This document shows positions 43,225 through 51,800 of a DNA stretch of 64,000 nucleotides, in pieces. The position numbers were made by a program, and so were the translations under genes. The DNA is taken from NCBI GenBank assembly GCA_946413695.1, contig CAMKLV010000007.1:12313-76312 (forward strand). The letters run 5' to 3'. The stretch comes from Firm-04 sp946413695. GTDB lineage: Bacteria; Bacillota; Clostridia; Oscillospirales; Ruminococcaceae. Each line of letters begins with the position of its first letter. Within the stretch, counting starts at the first letter, position 1. The notes below the pieces were generated by a model, which worked only from the letters and a program-made list of their open reading frames with translations, did not search any database and had not been told where the DNA came from.

Positions 43225-45362
43225 AGTATTATTGTAAGGTGCGGCTGGAAGCCGGCAAAAATCAGGAGACCACACTGTTCCTGATTCTGGATGCCGCAGA
43301 CGGAGAAGTGCCGGAGCTGTCAAAGGCAGCGGTGGTCGAATCGCGGGAGTACCGACTGTTCACGCAGGGCATCCGCAGCAAGGTGGTGGTCGCGGAGTAT
43401 TCCGTATACCGGACGGAAGCTGAGATTACGGCGAATCTGGAGAACGAGCGCTTTGAACGCCTGATTGAAAGCGGTGCTGCGGAGATCGTCAGCAGCGGTG
43501 AAATGCAGATCGACCGGAATGAAAAGCGGGATAGAAAGACCGGTGAGATCGTCCGGAAACGGAAGAAATCGCCGGTACTGTTCCTGGCTGTTGCAGGCGG
43601 TGTGATGCTGTTTTCAATGGCGGCATTTGCGGTCGGAAAGAATTTCGGACGCGGTACTGCTGTATCTGAGCTGCCTGCGGAATCTGTGAATGTCGCGGAA
43701 GACGGACTCATTATCCCGAAACAGGATGAGATCGCTGACAATGCCGAACAGATTACCGTGACGATTGACCGCAGCTATTCCGCCGTGCCGGTAGAGGACT
43801 TGCAGCTCAAGGGCGCGATCAGCAAGGGCAAAGCAAATATCCTGCTGCCGGAGTTTGACAAAACCGATTTCTTTACCCATGTTCCCGGCTATTCGTGGGG
43901 CTTTACATCCGATCCGAACGGCAAAAAGATCGAATATTACGGCGGACAAGCGTATGACTTTACTGTGGATACCAAGCTCTATCGTGTCCTTGTGAAATAC
44001 GGCGGCGGTTCAGGAACGAAAGATGATCCGTACCGTATCGACTATTTCGATCAGCTGGAACTAATGAGCGAGGAAAAGGCGCGCGGCTATTTCAGGCAGA
44101 CCGCAGACATTTCCTTTCCGATCTGGGCATCTCATACGCCGATCTGCACGGTCAATGAACTGAAATCAGATCCGGATTCCGAACATTTTGAGTATGACGG
44201 CGGCGGTTTCCTCATTGAAAATCTGGATGCGCCGTTGTTTGAAACGGTATCCGGCGCGGTCATAAAGAATGTGAATATCCGCAATTCTGCGATCGTTTCG
44301 GAGGAATACAAGGACTACGGTTTTCTGGTCTGCACGGCATACAACTACCACTATCTCGCGGAGGACGAGAAAGTATATGAGACCGGTGAAACGGTGATCG
44401 AGCATTGTTCGGTGTCGCATTCGTCTATTTCCGTGAAGATGCCGGAAGCTGAAACTGCGGAAAATGAACCGGCAGTTACGACAATGGAAGTTGTGCCACC
44501 GGATGTGATCGAGTATGACGAGGACGGAAACATTATCGAGCCGGAGGAGGAACCGGTCGAACCGACCAAACACGCAGAACATTGCATCGGCGCGATTACC
44601 GGTATCGGCGGTCAGATCGACGACTGCTATGTCACGGACTTCGGTATTTTCAATGAGCTGCCTGACTACTATCTCTATTGCGGCGGAATCTCCGGCAAGC
44701 CTGCGGCAGTAACGGATTCCGCAGTCTATTATTATTCCGCACAGGGCAACATCTTCAACGCGGGCGGAATCGTCGGGAGCGCAGCGGGTGCGCGGGCATA
44801 CGATGCGAAGGGACGCGAACTGCCGAATTGTTACGGCGGCAGCATTCAGGGTTGCCTTGCGCGGAACATCATTCTGAAAACAGAGACAGCCGCGGGCGGA
44901 ATTGCCGCAGAAGGAACGACCGATGCTGAGGGCGCGCTGATCTCAAACTGCTATTGCAATGAGCTGAATTACTCCTGCGGTGAATTCAAGGACGCTGAGC
45001 GCGTCGAGTGCATCAAGGCGGGAATAGTCGGCGGCATCATTGCGGTGGACGGCAGCGGTCACAACGGACATACGATTATGAACTGCGTGGCTCACGCAGA
45101 TTTCAAGGTGATCGGACAGAAAACGAAGTCAGCCTTTGATGATACGGTTTGGCTGGCACCGGCGTATGCCTATTACCAGGAGAACATCCTGACCGTGCTG
45201 AATAAAAACACCGTCAGCCCCTTGAATCCGAAAGAGATCTATACAGGCTCTTTCATGTTCGGGGAAAACAGCGTGTTCGGTGATGATCAGGGAAGTCTTG
45301 CCTATCCGGAGAAAATCTCGGATTTACTGGCAAAAACGATTGTGGAGGATACAAATGAATGA
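43221..45362 (+). CDS. Surface protein with predicted beta-helix repeats
   Basis: The start is a TTG with GGAGG 7 bases upstream, overlapping the previous stop. Residues 1-115 are cytoplasmic, about 117-138 form one membrane helix, and some 570 residues lie outside. The outer part has short repeating strands of the GLUG/beta-solenoid kind, for example GAVIKNVNIRNSAIV, AITGIGGQIDDCYVTDFGIF and NAGGIVGSAAG, with several Cys. It could be an adhesin or a channel-associated surface factor that helps mating contact. Confidence 0.65.
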   Translation: MKYYCKVRLEAGKNQETTLFLILDAADGEVPELSKAAVVESREYRLFTQGIRSKVVVAEYSVYRTEAEITANLENERFERLIESGAAEIVSSGEMQIDRNEKRDRKTGEIVRKRKKSPVLFLAVAGGVMLFSMAAFAVGKNFGRGTAVSELPAESVNVAEDGLIIPKQDEIADNAEQITVTIDRSYSAVPVEDLQLKGAISKGKANILLPEFDKTDFFTHVPGYSWGFTSDPNGKKIEYYGGQAYDFTVDTKLYRVLVKYGGGSGTKDDPYRIDYFDQLELMSEEKARGYFRQTADISFPIWASHTPICTVNELKSDPDSEHFEYDGGGFLIENLDAPLFETVSGAVIKNVNIRNSAIVSEEYKDYGFLVCTAYNYHYLAEDEKVYETGETVIEHCSVSHSSISVKMPEAETAENEPAVTTMEVVPPDVIEYDEDGNIIEPEEEPVEPTKHAEHCIGAITGIGGQIDDCYVTDFGIFNELPDYYLYCGGISGKPAAVTDSAVYYYSAQGNIFNAGGIVGSAAGARAYDAKGRELPNCYGGSIQGCLARNIILKTETAAGGIAAEGTTDAEGALISNCYCNELNYSCGEFKDAERVECIKAGIVGGIIAVDGSGHNGHTIMNCVAHADFKVIGQKTKSAFDDTVWLAPAYAYYQENILTVLNKNTVSPLNPKEIYTGSFMFGENSVFGDDQGSLAYPEKISDLLAKTIVEDTNE

Positions 45363-45822
45363 GCAGGAAAAGAAGAAAGCGGAACTGGTGGAAGAAGCAA
45401 AGCAAGAAACCGGAGCCGCGGGTGATGCCCGCAAATACTCGTTCCGCGGCGCGCGTCTTGCAATTCAGCGCAAGGAAGCCGCGATTCAGAAGCGTTCGGA
45501 AAAGATAACGCAGCTTCAACTGGAAAATCAGCAGGACAGAGAGGATATACGGGCGCTGAAAACGGTCTGCGCAGAGCTTCAGGCACAGGAGGTCAAGAAG
45601 AAAATTGCCCGAATGCAGACGAAGGGCACAACCGTTGACACAGATCAGATCAACCGGGCGCTTGAGCTTCTCGCACTGGTCGGAGATGCTGCCGCCGCGC
45701 TGAGCGTAGAGCAGATGGCGCAGGCAGTTCAGGGTGCGGCAAGTCAGGCGGCAATCGCCGCCGATGCGCAGGAAACATACAATCAGGGAATCGTCAGTCC
45801 GCAGACTGATGAAACGGAATAA
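45355..45822 (+). CDS. Coiled-coil protein of the transfer operon
   Basis: The start at 45355 overlaps the preceding gene by 8 bases and has GGAGG 6 bases upstream. The 155 residues are almost fully helical and charged, with heptad patterns from about 25 to 90 (AIQRKEAAIQKRSEKITQLQ), then an Ala/Gln-rich end. There is no signal or membrane segment. It is the last plus-strand gene before the toxin-antitoxin pair and is closed by a hairpin terminator. Confidence 0.6.
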   Translation: MNEQEKKKAELVEEAKQETGAAGDARKYSFRGARLAIQRKEAAIQKRSEKITQLQLENQQDREDIRALKTVCAELQAQEVKKKIARMQTKGTTVDTDQINRALELLALVGDAAAALSVEQMAQAVQGAASQAAIAADAQETYNQGIVSPQTDETE

Positions 45823-45828
45823 AGCTGA

Positions 45829-45858
45829 GAAGGCAGAGCTTTGATAGCCCTGCCTTCG
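45829..45858. terminator. Hairpin between convergent genes
   Basis: GAAGGCAG pairs with CTGCCTTC across a 13-base loop, between the coiled-coil gene and the toxin gene. The T run is weak. Confidence 0.5.
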
Positions 45859-45863
45859 CTGTA

Positions 45864-46178
45864 TTATTCCAGTATTGCGGGAAGATCGCGTGCGCCATAG
45901 AGAAAGCGTAGAATAAAGACTGTTTTTGCTGCTTCATCTATCCGATAGAACAGCTCATAATTCCCGACTGCCACATTCCGATAATCCTTTTCCGCGAGCG
46001 TTTCATCTTCACTCAAAGAGAACATATATGGAGTAAAGCCGATCTGATTGACCGTTTTCTCTGCGAGCTCCAGCAATTTGTCCGCTGCTGCGGGATTTTG
46101 CAGTATTTCCGCGATATATCCGGTTACTAGATCAAGATCATGTTCAAATGAGTCGGTGATGCAAATCTTATAATCCAT
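45864..46178 (-). CDS. RelE/ParE-type toxin
   Basis: The 104-residue toxin starts MDYKICITDSFEHDLD (46178), inside the end of the antitoxin gene (11-base overlap). It shows the RelE/ParE fold pattern: an N-terminal strand, helices with LELAEKTVNQIGFTPYMF, and C-terminal strands DYRNVAVGNYELFYRID and TVFILRFLYGARDL. RelE-type members cut mRNA in the ribosome, while ParE-type members act on gyrase. The conserved YELFYRI and R..YGARD residues favour an active RNase-like toxin, but this is inference. Confidence 0.82.
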   Translation of the reverse strand: MDYKICITDSFEHDLDLVTGYIAEILQNPAAADKLLELAEKTVNQIGFTPYMFSLSEDETLAEKDYRNVAVGNYELFYRIDEAAKTVFILRFLYGARDLPAILE

Positions 46179-46467
46179 GCTTCTTCCGTACCCTTCCGAA
46201 CACATCCTCGGCAGAGGATACTGCACCGTTATTCACATCAGTTTCTGCTTCTTCCATTTTTTTTGCAAGCTCAGCTTTGCTGCGAACAATGACCTCTTTC
46301 GGCATCGGCAGTCGTACATCAAACGGCAGTCCGCCGGTCAGAGAAACCTGACAGAGAAAAAGGTTGATTGCTTCGGAGAGCGTCATGCCGAGCATGGAGA
46401 GCGTTTCTTCGGCGTTGGCTTTCACATCTTCATTCACGCGGACATGAATCGTATTGTTCTTTGTCAT
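46168..46467 (-). CDS. RelB/DinJ-type antitoxin
   Basis: The antitoxin starts at ATG 46467; a GTG three codons earlier is too close to the AAAGG site. The N-terminal ribbon-helix-helix (TIHVRVNEDVKANAEETLSMLGMTLSEAINLFL) is typical of RelB/DinJ and should bind the promoter. The C-terminal part wraps the toxin. The pair probably stabilises the element in its host. Confidence 0.85.
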   Translation of the reverse strand: MTKNNTIHVRVNEDVKANAEETLSMLGMTLSEAINLFLCQVSLTGGLPFDVRLPMPKEVIVRSKAELAKKMEEAETDVNNGAVSSAEDVFGRVRKKHGL

Positions 46468-46500
46468 TGGAAACACCGCCTTTCATTTGTTTGTGTATAC

Positions 46501-46529
46501 ATTGTATCACATTTCGAGCGCATTGTCAA
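46501..46529 (-). promoter_or_regulatory. Promoter of the toxin-antitoxin pair
   Basis: On the minus strand TTGACA (46529-46524) and TACAAT (46506-46501) are spaced by 17 bases, about 34 bases before the antitoxin start. Confidence 0.8.
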
Positions 46530-46564
46530 TGCTATTTTGAATCCAATTTGAGGAGGGGTGCACA

Positions 46565-47275
46565 ATGAGTATATTCCGTTTGAGCAACAGCATCTTCGCG
46601 CTGGGGCTGGACGCGCAGGAACTGAGCGTTTACGCTTATCTGTGCAGCCTTCCTGCTTCGGGATTCACGCTTCAAGGCGCGGCGGTGATCTCGGTAAAGC
46701 AGTGGACGATTGCCGCGAACTGCGGTATCAAGTCACCTGTAACGATCGCAAAAGCAATCGACCGGCTGTGTGAAAAGGGGCTGGTCGATTATCTCGAACG
46801 CAATAAGAAAGCAAACGGGCATCACGGTACATACTGCTATGCAGTTACAAAGCAGCAGACCGACACCAGCTTTTTCATGGTTGACCGTCACGTTTTTGGA
46901 ATGCTTGTGCCGCGTCAGATGCTTGTGTATCTGTTTCTCTGCAAGTCATTCAGCACTGTACTGTATGATTGCTGGAACAGCTACAATGACATCGCCGCGA
47001 AGATCGGGATGAAGCGTGAGAGCGTCATACGGACGATTCGGGAACTGGTGGAGCTCGGTCTGATCGTTCGGATGCAGCGCAGATCAAAGGAGAACCGGCG
47101 CGTGTTTGTGGACAATCATTATTCGATCGTCCGATTTGAGGTCGGGCATATCCGTGTAAAGATGCCGAAAATGCGGCAAGCTGATAAATCCGATGATCGA
47201 ATAATCATGTTTCATCCTGCTGCGCTCTGCCGGATCTGTCCGGAGGTGCGTTCGGCTGTCTGGGGTAGTCCCTGA
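46565..47275 (+). CDS. Double winged-helix replication-initiator-like protein
   Basis: GAGGGG lies upstream of the ATG. The 236 residues hold two winged helix-turn-helix units. The first (about 15-80) reads ...IAANCGIKSPVTIAKAIDRLCEKGLVDYL and the second (about 115-185) reads ...DIAAKIGMKRESVIRTIRELVELGLIVRM. The doubled arrangement resembles DnaD or the N-terminus of RepA-type initiators. A role in element replication or regulation is likely; DNA binding is well supported, the exact role is not. Confidence 0.7.
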   Translation: MSIFRLSNSIFALGLDAQELSVYAYLCSLPASGFTLQGAAVISVKQWTIAANCGIKSPVTIAKAIDRLCEKGLVDYLERNKKANGHHGTYCYAVTKQQTDTSFFMVDRHVFGMLVPRQMLVYLFLCKSFSTVLYDCWNSYNDIAAKIGMKRESVIRTIRELVELGLIVRMQRRSKENRRVFVDNHYSIVRFEVGHIRVKMPKMRQADKSDDRIIMFHPAALCRICPEVRSAVWGSP

Positions 47276-47445
47276 AATGCATCGCTATATTCAGTACCCA
47301 AGTTTACTTACGAACTGAAAAAGAAGGTTCAATATATATCCGTTCTGGATTTGATTTCTATACCGCGCGTACAAAATAGTTTTCAACAGATCATATCGAA
47401 GTGCGGCGGTCAAGTACAGGGCGGCTTTTCTTTTCAACATTGTAA

Positions 47446-47482
47446 AACAAAACCGCAGCAGTGAACACATCACAACTGCGGC
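47446..47482 (-). terminator. Terminator of the AT-rich cargo gene
   Basis: On the minus strand CCGCAG (47481-47476) and CTGCGG (47458-47453), within a longer imperfect stem, are followed by TTTTGTTTT. It lies 12 bases after the cargo gene's stop. The rest of the gap 47276-47445 shows no gene. Confidence 0.7.
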
Positions 47483-47494
47483 TACAAAAACAAT

Positions 47495-48445
47495 TCATCT
47501 GTCATTGCGTTCGATAGTTAGGTCTTTCTTAATACAGTAACAATATTCAATATCACCATTTAATACTTTTATATGTCCTAAATTGTCATCTGAATCAGTT
47601 GGAGCATAATAATCACACGTCTCAGATTGATTGCGTAACATACGAATCTGCTTACAAAAATCAATCATCTTTTGAACATTTCTTTTGGAATGACCAGTTG
47701 CTACAACACCACTAAAAATAGGATAGAACAAGCGACCATCTGGAGCTGTATATCCGAGATTTCCATGTGAAGACAATTTGAATAGTGTGCTATCATCGGT
47801 AATATTTGGAAATGCAGCATATGCATTTTTTACTTCTTCGTAACCAATCAGATTCATCCATCCGTTTTCGCATATTATATCAAGATTCTCATGACTAACC
47901 AATTGATATGATTGTCCGCGCGGCGGATGATGAATAACATCAACAAAGTAAGCATCCTGCTCATGAAATATACAAAGTAACAAATAGTCTGCTCTATTGT
48001 TATGCATCTCATTTTCATTTGACGCCTCTTGTGTATTCAAGTGGATATGATAAACATTTCTTGAATTGAGCAAAGTGTCATTAAATGATCCATCATATAT
48101 TTTAGTCGACAGATGATGTTTGATACTCATTCCTGCAGATATACGATCTTTAAAGTAGGAAATGGTTTGCTTAACATCATCAGGAAGACTTGCCATTTTA
48201 TCTTGTAATTCTTTCGAATAATGAACATTTCTTGGAATAGCCGTTGGGGCTTTCTGAACAGAATTTAGATATGCTAATATGATGTATTCATCCTTTTGTG
48301 TTTGTTTATTACAAGAAGAGCAATTTTCACATTCCTTTCCACATCTTAATTGTTTGCCGATATTAAGATGCAGCTGTTTATTATTCATTTCGTTTTCAAT
48401 AACAACAACGATGTCGTGAAAAAACTCATAATCTGTTTTATTCAT
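47495..48445 (-). CDS. AT-rich cargo gene, HxH-containing protein of unknown function
   Basis: This 316-residue protein is the only minus-strand cargo gene here apart from the toxin pair, and its DNA is clearly richer in A+T than its neighbours, which suggests recent gain. A four-Cys cluster (C35, C39, C42, C45) may bind zinc or Fe-S. The centre has a short conserved-looking core: YHIHLN (H133, H135), RADYLLLCIF and YFVDVIHHPP (H172, H173), then a tail ending CYCIKKDL. From memory it resembles an uncharacterised family with an IHHFHL...LLF...Y.I.V..H pattern. The paired His motifs would fit a nuclease, perhaps a toxin or phage-defence factor. No function is proven. Confidence 0.6.
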   Translation of the reverse strand: MNKTDYEFFHDIVVVIENEMNNKQLHLNIGKQLRCGKECENCSSCNKQTQKDEYIILAYLNSVQKAPTAIPRNVHYSKELQDKMASLPDDVKQTISYFKDRISAGMSIKHHLSTKIYDGSFNDTLLNSRNVYHIHLNTQEASNENEMHNNRADYLLLCIFHEQDAYFVDVIHHPPRGQSYQLVSHENLDIICENGWMNLIGYEEVKNAYAAFPNITDDSTLFKLSSHGNLGYTAPDGRLFYPIFSGVVATGHSKRNVQKMIDFCKQIRMLRNQSETCDYYAPTDSDDNLGHIKVLNGDIEYCYCIKKDLTIERNDR

Positions 48446-48562
48446 ATTATTATCACCTTGACAGAAATTATCTGATTACGAACATCTGTCCGCACCTATA
48501 GTATAGCATACTTAAATAAACAAGTCAAGATGCGCGTGGTCGCATCGTAAAGGAATATACCA

Positions 48563-48691
48563 ATGGATAAACATACCAAAAACAGAATCATTTTCTTTGT
48601 GATGATGCTGCTTGCATCGGTTGTCACATTCAGCATCCTGTATCTACTGCCGCTGACTGAGAGCGGACGAGCCCCACCGTATATTGCATAA
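48563..48691 (+). CDS. 42-residue single-helix membrane peptide
   Basis: AAGGA lies 8 bases before the ATG. The peptide has a basic start (MDKHTKNR), one membrane helix (IIFFVMMLLASVVTFSILYLLPL) and a short tail. It lies in the 370-base gap between the cargo gene and the giant helicase gene. No family is known. It could be a small toxin or a membrane anchor. Composition and binding site support expression only moderately. Confidence 0.45.
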   Translation: MDKHTKNRIIFFVMMLLASVVTFSILYLLPLTESGRAPPYIA

Positions 48692-48766
48692 TGCACAATC
48701 CGTGCATCAATTCTTTGTGTAATGAAACGAACTTTTTGAAAAACGCAGATTTCCCGCAAAAAAGTC

Positions 48767-48795
48767 TTGACTTCCACGCATTAAAGTGGTAAACT
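48767..48795 (+). promoter_or_regulatory. Sigma-A-type promoter of the helicase gene
   Basis: TTGACT (48767-48772) and TAAACT (48790-48795) are spaced by 17 bases. The -10 lies 19 bases before the chosen start at 48814, which rules out the earlier ATG at 48796. Confidence 0.7.
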
Positions 48796-48813
48796 ATGAA
48801 AGGAGAGAGGCAT

Positions 48814-51800
48814 ATGGCAAACACCAATCACCTCACCCCGCTTGGCGGATACAGCGATGCCGGAGCGCAGATGCTCCGGAAAATGTCCGAAAATGCGACG
48901 CTTTTGACCGATTTCCTGCGGTTTCAGGGGCGCGTATTCAAGCATCCGGCGTCGATCGCGCTGGAATTTTTCACGCAGAAGCCCGATGCAGCCTTCATTG
49001 CAACCGCGGCACAATGGGAAAAAGCCGGCTTTACCCTGACACCCGGCAGCGAGGCAATCCGCTTCTTTGATGAACACGGCAAGACGATCGAGATGTTCGA
49101 CTTCTCGCAATGCGAGGAGGAAGCGCCGCCGATGATCTGGGCGGTGACGAATCAGAACCTTGCCGTAGTCAAGGAAGGCATGGGCATCCCCGCAGAGTCC
49201 AAACTGATTGACGGTCTAGTTGCAAAGTCCGTGGATTCCGAGCTGATCGTCAACGCGATGCAGATGCTCAATGTCCCGCCGCAGAATCATGCAGCGTTTC
49301 AGCGGTCGATGGTCAGCTCCGTGGCGCAGATCATTGCGGGACGGCTCTCCGTCAACGGCGGCAATTTCCGCGTACAGACGGACAATTCCGCATTCCGATC
49401 GCTGAAATCGACGGAACAGCGCATGATCTTTCTGGCAATCGCGGGCAAGGCAGCGAGAGGAACGCTGCGTCAGATCGAAAACATTGTAACCGAAACGAGT
49501 GTGCAGGCAATGCTTGCAGAACAGGAGGCGAAAAATGCTGAATTACGAAGAGTGGCTGAATCTCAGCGAGGAGCAGAAGCTGAATCTGACGGACGCGGAA
49601 CTGCCGCAGTTTCCGGCAGATCAGCTGACGAATCACCTGACCGCATCGAAAGCGGAGAAGCGGGACGGCGTGATGGGCTGGACGATCACACAGGAGATCC
49701 GGAACGGCTCCAGAACCCTGTGGTTCGCGGAGTACAAGCAGAAGAAAGTGAACGGAATCCCGATGTGGTACCGGTTCAATCCGATGAACGCGACATACGA
49801 GCTGCAAGTGGAGACGGAGCCGTCGATGGAGCAGGAGCCGATCGGCAGTTACGGGACAGCGTGGATGCACTTCATGGAGTCGAATCATCCGGAGCTGGTG
49901 GAAGTGATGCGGATGAAGCACAGTTTCCTGACAACGGCGCGGTCGGTGGACAAGAGCGCGTGGGAGTACCGGAATCTTCTGGACAAGCAGTACGAGCAGA
50001 TGAATCCGCGCCCGAACGGGACATACGAGGAGAATCTCAAGTGGGAGCGGACGAGACAGTTTTACACGGACGGAACGGTGATGCGGGAGCGCGTGCTGGT
50101 TCCGGTGACAAGACCGTAAAAGAGAATACCGAAGAACCGTCAACCCAATCGGCTGGCGGTTTTTCTATGCCCGTACAGGGAAAGCAGCTCTCTCTGTTCG
50201 GCATGGAAGACGAGCCGGAGGAAGTCGATGAAAAGACGCAGCTTTTGCGCGATGATCTCGGTCGCGGCTCCGGCTTTGTGAACGGTAAACTGCGCATTGC
50301 AGAATACTATGAACAGCATCAGCCGACTGACAAAGAGCTCGCGGCATTTCTTCAAAAGGAATACGGAATCGGCGGTCACTCCGGCACGGATATGCCGAAT
50401 GTGGGCTATGACAGCAAAGGCATTCACATTATTTCCGCTGATAAGAAAGGCAATTACCGCTATACATGGGCACAAGCCGCAAAAGAGATTCGCAGAATGA
50501 TCGAGCAGGGTGAGTATATCTTACCCGAAGATATTCGGGATGCAGTCGATCATGCCATGTATTATCTTGAGGATGTGGAGCATCTGGATGACCGCGAGCG
50601 CGAATATTATACCGGCGTGCTGCAAAAACTCCGAAATAATCAGTATCTTGATGATTCGCGCAGGAAACAGATCGACATGATTCTCTCGCCTGACGCTGCA
50701 ACGGTATTGTCCCCTGCCGCAAAGTATATCATGAACGAGGACAATATGCCGATGTTCGCTGACCGAATGGTCGCCCGTGATGAAATGGACGAGATTGCAC
50801 AACGGATTCTGGATAACGGCGAGGATGCTGCGGTGGTTGCGCAGGATTTCATTGATGCAGGAAGATACAGTATTTCCGACAATGAGACATTCGAGGCGGC
50901 GACATTCGCCGCCAAAAAAGATACCGAGGGTGTCACCATTACCGCCGAGCCGGATTCTGCGCATCCGTTCAGCGTTGCATACAGTTGGGAGCAGTTCGGC
51001 GAATTCTTCCGGACAGCGGCACAGTTTCACCGGGATATTGAGCGTGAAGCAGAGGAAGCGTGGGAGCGCGATGTGGCAGAAAACATGGAAGTCTATGACG
51101 CGCTCGATCATCATCGCGATGTGTACCTGAAAGATACCCGCAAAACGGAAGATCCTCTGAACGGGTATATCACGGATGCGCGGAAACAGGAATTCTATAA
51201 CTACCACCTGCACTTCGATCCGGAACAGGGCTATCTGCTGATGGCGGACAGCGACAAGGACGATGATCTCATTATCCGGAATTTCACAATGGTAAACAGT
51301 CAGATTGTGCTGCACGGCGTAAAGGAAATGGGCTTTGAAGTGACCGGAACGGAACCGGCGCTGACCTATGAGATCTACCAGCTGAAGGGCGGTGATGAGC
51401 ATCATTTCCACCGCTTTGAAAGCATGGAATCTAACAAATATGCACATCTGACACATGAGGATTATGACCTTGTGTATTCCGGCGACTTGCGGGACATTGA
51501 CAGTGACACGATTCCGCAAAAGCTGGATATGCTGTTTCAGAAATTCAATGTCGATCACCCGGCAGATTTCAAGGGACGGTCTATGAGCACAAGTGATGTG
51601 ATTGTCGTGAACGAGGGCAGCGGAAAAACGCCGTACTATGTCCAGCCGGTCGGATTTGAAGTCATGTCGGACTTCTTTGCAAATAAGTATGACCTGATTG
51701 ACCTGAAGTTTACCGGCAATCCGCAGGGTTTTAACGCGATCAAGGTCGCAGCTCGGACAGATTCCTTTGAGGATACCGGTGAAACGAATATGCTGATTGC

